The notes under the pieces: generated by a model
What the model saw: the letters and a program-made list of their open reading frames with translations, nothing else
What the model was told of the DNA's origin: nothing
Databases searched by the model: none
Translations under genes and position numbers: made by a program
Assembly: GCA_012719495.1 (NCBI GenBank)
Contig: JAAYAG010000119.1
Span: 62,001 to 126,000 of the forward strand
DNA: 64,000 nt
DNA from: Bacteroidales bacterium
Lineage (GTDB): Bacteria > Bacteroidota > Bacteroidia > Bacteroidales > Prolixibacteraceae
Direction of reading: 5' to 3'
Part shown: piece after piece, positions 60,382 through 64,000 of the stretch
How positions within the stretch are numbered: the first letter of the stretch is position 1
Layout: the number at the start of each line of letters is the position of its first letter

Positions 60382-60855
60382 ATGTCTGCAATAAATTACA
60401 TGACTGCCGAAGGGCTTAAGAAGCTTAAACAGGATCTTGATAATCTTGTTAAAGTAGAACGTCCGGCAATTTCGAAGCAAATTGGCGAAGCTATTGAGAA
60501 AGGCGATATTTCTGAAAATGCTGAATATGATGCAGCTAAAGATGCTCAGGGCATGCTCGAAGCTCGCATTGCTTTGCTTCAGTCACAAATTGCCAGCGCT
60601 AGAATTATCGACGAGTCGAAAATCGATACCTCTGTGGTGCAAATAATGAACATCGTTACCATTAAAAACAAAAAAACTAATGCAACGATGAAATATACTA
60701 TTGTATCTGAGCACGAAGCTGATTTAAAGGCCGGTAAAATTTCAATTAAAACACCAATAGCGAAAGGCTTGTTGGGTAAAAAAGTGGGCGATGTTGTTGA
60801 TATTCATGTGCCTTCTGGTGTTATTCCTTTCGAAATCATCGACATTTCAATTTAA
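60382..60855 (+). CDS. greA: Transcription elongation factor GreA
   Basis: A 157-residue protein that rescues backtracked RNA polymerase by stimulating transcript cleavage. The N-terminal coiled coil (NYMTAEGLKKLKQDLDNLVKVERPAISKQIGEAIEKGDISENAEYDAAKDAQGMLEARIALLQSQIASARIID) carries the acidic tip in DISENAEYDAAKD, and the FKBP-like C-terminal domain has TISIKTPIAKGLLGKKVGDVVDI. The length is that of the family. An open frame to 60259 was rejected because the promoter at 60275-60306 lies within it. A HIT-protein gene follows 11 bp after the stop. Confidence 0.95.
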   Translation: MSAINYMTAEGLKKLKQDLDNLVKVERPAISKQIGEAIEKGDISENAEYDAAKDAQGMLEARIALLQSQIASARIIDESKIDTSVVQIMNIVTIKNKKTNATMKYTIVSEHEADLKAGKISIKTPIAKGLLGKKVGDVVDIHVPSGVIPFEIIDISI

Positions 60856-60866
60856 TAATATTAGCT

Positions 60867-61262
60867 ATGTCTTCGATTTTTACAAAAATAGTTAGGGGTG
60901 AAATACCTTCGTATAAAATTGCTGAAGATGAATATTTCTACGCTTTTCTTGACATAAATCCGTTGGCTAAAGGACATACGTTGGTTATTCCCAAAAAAGA
61001 AGTTGATTATCTGTTCGACCTTGATATGGATACCTATCTTGGACTTCAACAATTTACTTATAATGTAGCTGTGGCTTTGAAGGAAGCGATTCCCTGTGTA
61101 AAGGTTGGTGTGGCCGTACTTGGCCTCGAAGTCCCTCATGCACACATTCATTTGGTGCCAATGCAAACCGAGCAGGACATTAATTTTGCCAACCCGAAAA
61201 AGAAATTCACACCCGAAGAGTTTGAATCAATACGACTTGCAATAGCAGCTTGTTTAAAATAA
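60867..61262 (+). CDS. HIT-family protein (nucleotide hydrolase)
   Basis: A 131-residue histidine-triad protein with SIFTKIVRGEIPSYKIAEDE at the start and the catalytic triad HAHIHLVPM (His91, His93, His95). HIT proteins act on nucleoside phosphoramidates and Ap4A-like substrates. It is 11 bp after greA, probably in one operon, and ends in a good terminator. Confidence 0.92.
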   Translation: MSSIFTKIVRGEIPSYKIAEDEYFYAFLDINPLAKGHTLVIPKKEVDYLFDLDMDTYLGLQQFTYNVAVALKEAIPCVKVGVAVLGLEVPHAHIHLVPMQTEQDINFANPKKKFTPEEFESIRLAIAACLK

Positions 61263-61283
61263 GCGAAGTATTTTTTTCGAAGG

Positions 61284-61318
61284 GGGAAAGCAAACTACGA
61301 GTTGTTTTCCCTTTTTTT
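61284..61318 (+). terminator. Terminator after the HIT gene
   Basis: Arms 61284-61293 and 61302-61311 pair over 10 bp with one G-U pair, loop 8 nt, then seven T. Confidence 0.82.
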
Positions 61319-61503
61319 ACATAAAACTCCTGAATTATTGTTAATTTTAGTTTCATTACAAATCAGAAGATATTGTATTTATAGGACGGTAGTAAAACGC
61401 CATGCAAGGTTTTGTTACAGGCCATTTCAATAATGAGTTTTAAAAACAATTTCTTATCTGGTTCAAGCAATTGAAATACAAAGAAATCTAATATGTCTTT
61501 TGT

Positions 61504-63018
61504 ATGAAACTTTTTCAAACATCTGCAATTTCTCAAATCGATAAGCTAACCATGCAGTATGAACCAATAACCGATATCGATTTGATGGAACGGGCTGCTA
61601 CCGTACTTTTCAATCGGTTTGTTGTTTCAGGGGTATCCGGGAAAATTGTTTTTTTTTGTGGCCCGGGCAATAATGGAGGCGACGGTTTAGCTCTTGCCCG
61701 TTTGTTATGCAGCCTGCCAGATATGTTCCAGCCGTTTGTTTATCTTTTCAATTTTGGACATTCGCTTTCTCCTTCAGCACAGATAAATCTTGATCGTTTG
61801 TTGGCATTGAAAAATGTTCCGGTAAAAAAACCTCGCGATATCGATGAATTGCTTATCGAAAAGAATGCAGTTATAGTTGATGCCCTTTTGGGGGCCGGGC
61901 TTAATCGCTCGTTAGAGGGTTTTGCTGCCGAGGTTGTAAGATTTATAAATAGTTCTGGTAGTAAGGTTGTTGCCATAGATGTGCCATCAGGTCTCTTAGG
62001 TGAAGACAATCGGAAAAATGATTCGGATTCTATAGTGAAGGCTCATCTTACGTATACTTTTCAGTTCCCCAAAATAAGTTTTCTTTTTCCCGAGAACAAT
62101 ATTTTTGTTGGCGATTGGCAATTGTTAGATATCGGTCTGCACCAGTTAGCCATTGAGCAAACACCTTCTTATTTTCATTATATTGAACATAGTGATTGTT
62201 CTAATTTTTTTAGACAGCGTGAAAAATTCTCGCATAAAGGAAATTACGGTCATGCTTTGTTGGTTGCCGGAGCTTACGGTAAAATGGGAGCTGCGGTTTT
62301 GTCTTCCAAATCGTGTTTGCGGTCAGGGGCTGGCTTGTTAACCGTTCATGTTCCGCACAAAACATATCCGGTTTTGCAGATTGCTGTTCCCGAAGCAATG
62401 TGTAGCATCGATCAATCGGACCTGATGTTTACTGAAGTTGCCGATTTGAAGCCATATGCTGCAATAGGGGTTGGGCCGGCCATTGGTTTGAAAGTAAATG
62501 CTCAGCGTGGTCTTCACAATCTTATTTCAAAGGTTGAAGTACCTCTTGTTCTCGATGCCGATGCCATAAATATTTTAGGGTTGAATCCGGATTGGCTTCG
62601 TTTTTTACCTCCCAATACTATTCTTACTCCTCATCCCAAGGAGTTTGAACGCATTGCCGGGAGTTGCGACTGTGCATACACGCGCATGGAAAAAGCTCTT
62701 GCTATGGCTAAAGAATTCAATATAATTGTTGTGTTAAAAGGAGCTCATACCATAATAGCATTGCCTTGTGGTAATGTTTGGTTCAACTCGACAGGAAATC
62801 CGGGAATGGCTACTGCGGGGAGTGGAGATGTTCTAACCGGAGTTATTCTTGGTCTTCTATCTCAGGGGTATACTCCGTCTGAAGCCGCAATACTTGGCGT
62901 TTATTTGCATGGGAGTGCCGGTGATTCCGCGAAGAAGGTAAAGGGTGAATATTCCCTAATTGCTTCTGATATTATAGAAAATTTGGCAGAAGCTTTTAAA
63001 AAATTTGAGTTGCAGTAA
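61504..63018 (+). CDS. nnrD: Bifunctional NAD(P)H-hydrate epimerase and ADP/ATP-dependent dehydratase
   Basis: A 504-residue enzyme that repairs hydrated NADH and NADPH. The N-terminal YjeF_N epimerase domain (about 1-215) has FFCGPGNNGGDGLALARLL, VDALLGAGLNRSLEG and VAIDVPSGL; the C-terminal carbohydrate-kinase-like dehydratase (about 235-500) has GNYGHALLVAGAYGKMGAAVLSSKSCLRSGAGLLTVHVP, ILTPHPKEFERI, VLKGAHTII and the catalytic-loop GNPGMATAGSGDVLTGVI. The start at 61504 is ATG. The gene stands alone after the greA-HIT operon. Confidence 0.95.
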   Translation: MKLFQTSAISQIDKLTMQYEPITDIDLMERAATVLFNRFVVSGVSGKIVFFCGPGNNGGDGLALARLLCSLPDMFQPFVYLFNFGHSLSPSAQINLDRLLALKNVPVKKPRDIDELLIEKNAVIVDALLGAGLNRSLEGFAAEVVRFINSSGSKVVAIDVPSGLLGEDNRKNDSDSIVKAHLTYTFQFPKISFLFPENNIFVGDWQLLDIGLHQLAIEQTPSYFHYIEHSDCSNFFRQREKFSHKGNYGHALLVAGAYGKMGAAVLSSKSCLRSGAGLLTVHVPHKTYPVLQIAVPEAMCSIDQSDLMFTEVADLKPYAAIGVGPAIGLKVNAQRGLHNLISKVEVPLVLDADAINILGLNPDWLRFLPPNTILTPHPKEFERIAGSCDCAYTRMEKALAMAKEFNIIVVLKGAHTIIALPCGNVWFNSTGNPGMATAGSGDVLTGVILGLLSQGYTPSEAAILGVYLHGSAGDSAKKVKGEYSLIASDIIENLAEAFKKFELQ

Positions 63019-63074
63019 TATGTTTTTGTTTTCGCTGTACGTTTTATCATATTTGTAGGAATAAACATTGTTGT

Positions 63075-64000
63075 ATGAAGTATAAAGTAATCATCATTAC
63101 GGCTTTTCTCCTTGCTTCTTTGGCTAGTTGGGCTGCCGATCAAAAAGAAAAAAAAGGCGATGACAAAATGTCTGGAGGTCAACCTTTTCCTATTGAGGGA
63201 GTTGTGTATGCCTTGCCCCGGACAGTGCTAAATGTACAAGTTACTATGGTTCGTGAGGAATATTGCCCAGGGCCTTATGCCGCCTTTGCAGAAAAATATC
63301 TTGGATATCAGGGGGTAAAACAAACCGGTGGTGAAAAGTGGAAGATAAAAGGGGTTGAAGTATCAGTCTCAGGTGAGGCGGATCCTGAGGCACTTTATAA
63401 AACCTATGGTACCTCTTCGGCTTTTGTTTCATTATTGCCCGATGGTATCCTTGCAGGCATTAATCTCTCTGAACCAGTAATCGCTTCAAACATTTCCGGA
63501 GCAGGAATGGTTGTATATTCTCAACTACCTTCGGTGCTTTTCCCCGATGTTTCTTCAGATGATCAGTATGATGTTCAGGTTAATCCTGAGACCGGCAGCG
63601 AACGTATAACGTTTAAAACTACTGAAGTTAAGGCTCGCGAAGCTGCTGACTACTTGTTCCGGTTGCGCCAGAAAAGAGCCTACTCTATACTTTCTCCTTC
63701 CGATGCTCTTCCTGAAGACGGCAAAGGTTTTGAGGTATTCGTTCAACAAGCAGAAAAACTTGAAAAAGAATATGTATCACTATTCCTTGGCAAAACTTTT
63801 TTTTCGGAGCATGTCTTTACCATTTCATATACTCCGGGAAACGAGTCGGTCAAAAACGATGTTCTTTTCCGTTTTTCAGAAGAGAAGGGTTTTTTGCCTA
63901 AAACCGATATTAGCGGGAAGCCGGTAACCATCGATCTGATAAAAGATAATAAGTTATATACTTCTGCTGAGGAAATTTCAAAACCAGCCGTGGCTCCTGT
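63075..64000 (+). CDS. DUF4831-family exported protein (partial, 3' end outside window)
   Basis: The frame from the ATG at 63075 runs open to the right edge (about 308 residues shown). A signal peptide (KVIIITAFLLASLASWAADQ) is followed by VEGVVYALPRTVLNVQVTMVREEYCPGPYAAFAEKYLGY, the opening of the DUF4831 family of Bacteroidota proteins of unknown function, and further DPEALYKTYGTSSAFVSLLPDGILAGIN and REAADYLFRLRQKR. The C terminus is not present in the window. It follows the NAD(P)H repair gene by about 56 bp. Confidence 0.82.
   Translation, partial: MKYKVIIITAFLLASLASWAADQKEKKGDDKMSGGQPFPIEGVVYALPRTVLNVQVTMVREEYCPGPYAAFAEKYLGYQGVKQTGGEKWKIKGVEVSVSGEADPEALYKTYGTSSAFVSLLPDGILAGINLSEPVIASNISGAGMVVYSQLPSVLFPDVSSDDQYDVQVNPETGSERITFKTTEVKAREAADYLFRLRQKRAYSILSPSDALPEDGKGFEVFVQQAEKLEKEYVSLFLGKTFFSEHVFTISYTPGNESVKNDVLFRFSEEKGFLPKTDISGKPVTIDLIKDNKLYTSAEEISKPAVAP

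Noticed and set aside
1-64000. CRISPR arrays, insertion sequences, prophage or defence islands
   Set aside because: No regularly spaced repeats, transposase, integrase, phage structural gene or recognised defence gene was found on either strand.

Overview
This window is a contiguous piece of a Bacteroidota chromosome, most likely order Bacteroidales or a close relative. The evidence is direct: a TonB-dependent receptor paired with a DUF4249 lipoprotein, DUF4294, DUF4296 and DUF4831 family proteins, C-terminal type IX secretion (T9SS) sorting tails on two large exported proteins, very few Shine-Dalgarno sequences, and repeated matches to the Bacteroidota sigma-70 promoter (TTTG or TTG, about 19-21 nt, then TAnnTTTG). 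No rRNA, tRNA, CRISPR array, insertion sequence, phage or plasmid gene was seen. The gene content reads as ordinary core genome with a few accessory loci.

Layout. 1-2700: TetR-controlled efflux operon (tetR, tolC-type outer membrane factor, HlyD adaptor running off the left edge) with two near-identical operators. 2.8-7.8 kb: cytoplasmic pullulanase, an MFS transporter, and a MarR regulator plus exported DUF6544-like protein, each preceded by the same palindrome. 7.8-14 kb: dipeptidyl-peptidase III lipoprotein, guanine deaminase and 3-methyladenine glycosylase (overlapping genes), a C-terminal processing protease and malate dehydrogenase. 14-20.4 kb: mannose-1-phosphate guanylyltransferase, a radical SAM protein, an amidohydrolase, DUF4296 lipoprotein, RadA and a PD40-repeat lipoprotein, all on the minus strand. 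20.4-27.6 kb: a T9SS-exported lipase-like protein, panC-panD, a half-length glycogen-synthase-like protein and GlmS. 27.6-32 kb: a PiT phosphate transporter fused to a PhoU-like tail, divergent from a PhoR/PhoB-like two-component pair.

32-46.4 kb: SPOR lipoprotein, degenerate PAP2-like membrane protein, exported GyrI-like protein, WYL regulator, two-piece ThrE-type exporter, QueG, TonB receptor plus DUF4249, YifB, MutL and two adjacent rhomboid proteases. 46.4-53.6 kb: a secreted GH16 glucanase with T9SS tail, glycine decarboxylase GcvP, a metallo-beta-lactamase-fold hydrolase and Pcm. 53.6-64 kb: a degenerate Gfo/Idh-like protein beside a polyprenyl-phosphate sugar transferase, ThpR, DUF4294, arginine deiminase with a TrmH-type methyltransferase, a Rieske-like lipoprotein that has lost both histidine ligands, GreA, a HIT protein, the bifunctional NAD(P)H-hydrate repair enzyme and a DUF4831 protein cut by the right edge.

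The parts most worth following are regulatory and divergent-family signals rather than one clear new system: the paired TetR operators placed inside promoters, the paired MarR palindromes linked to a DUF6544-like exported protein, the all-cysteine Rieske-like lipoprotein, the isolated N-terminal half of a GT5 glycogen synthase, and MutL with altered endonuclease motifs. Many start codons were chosen by promoter boxes or lipoprotein signal peptides rather than by the longest open frame.
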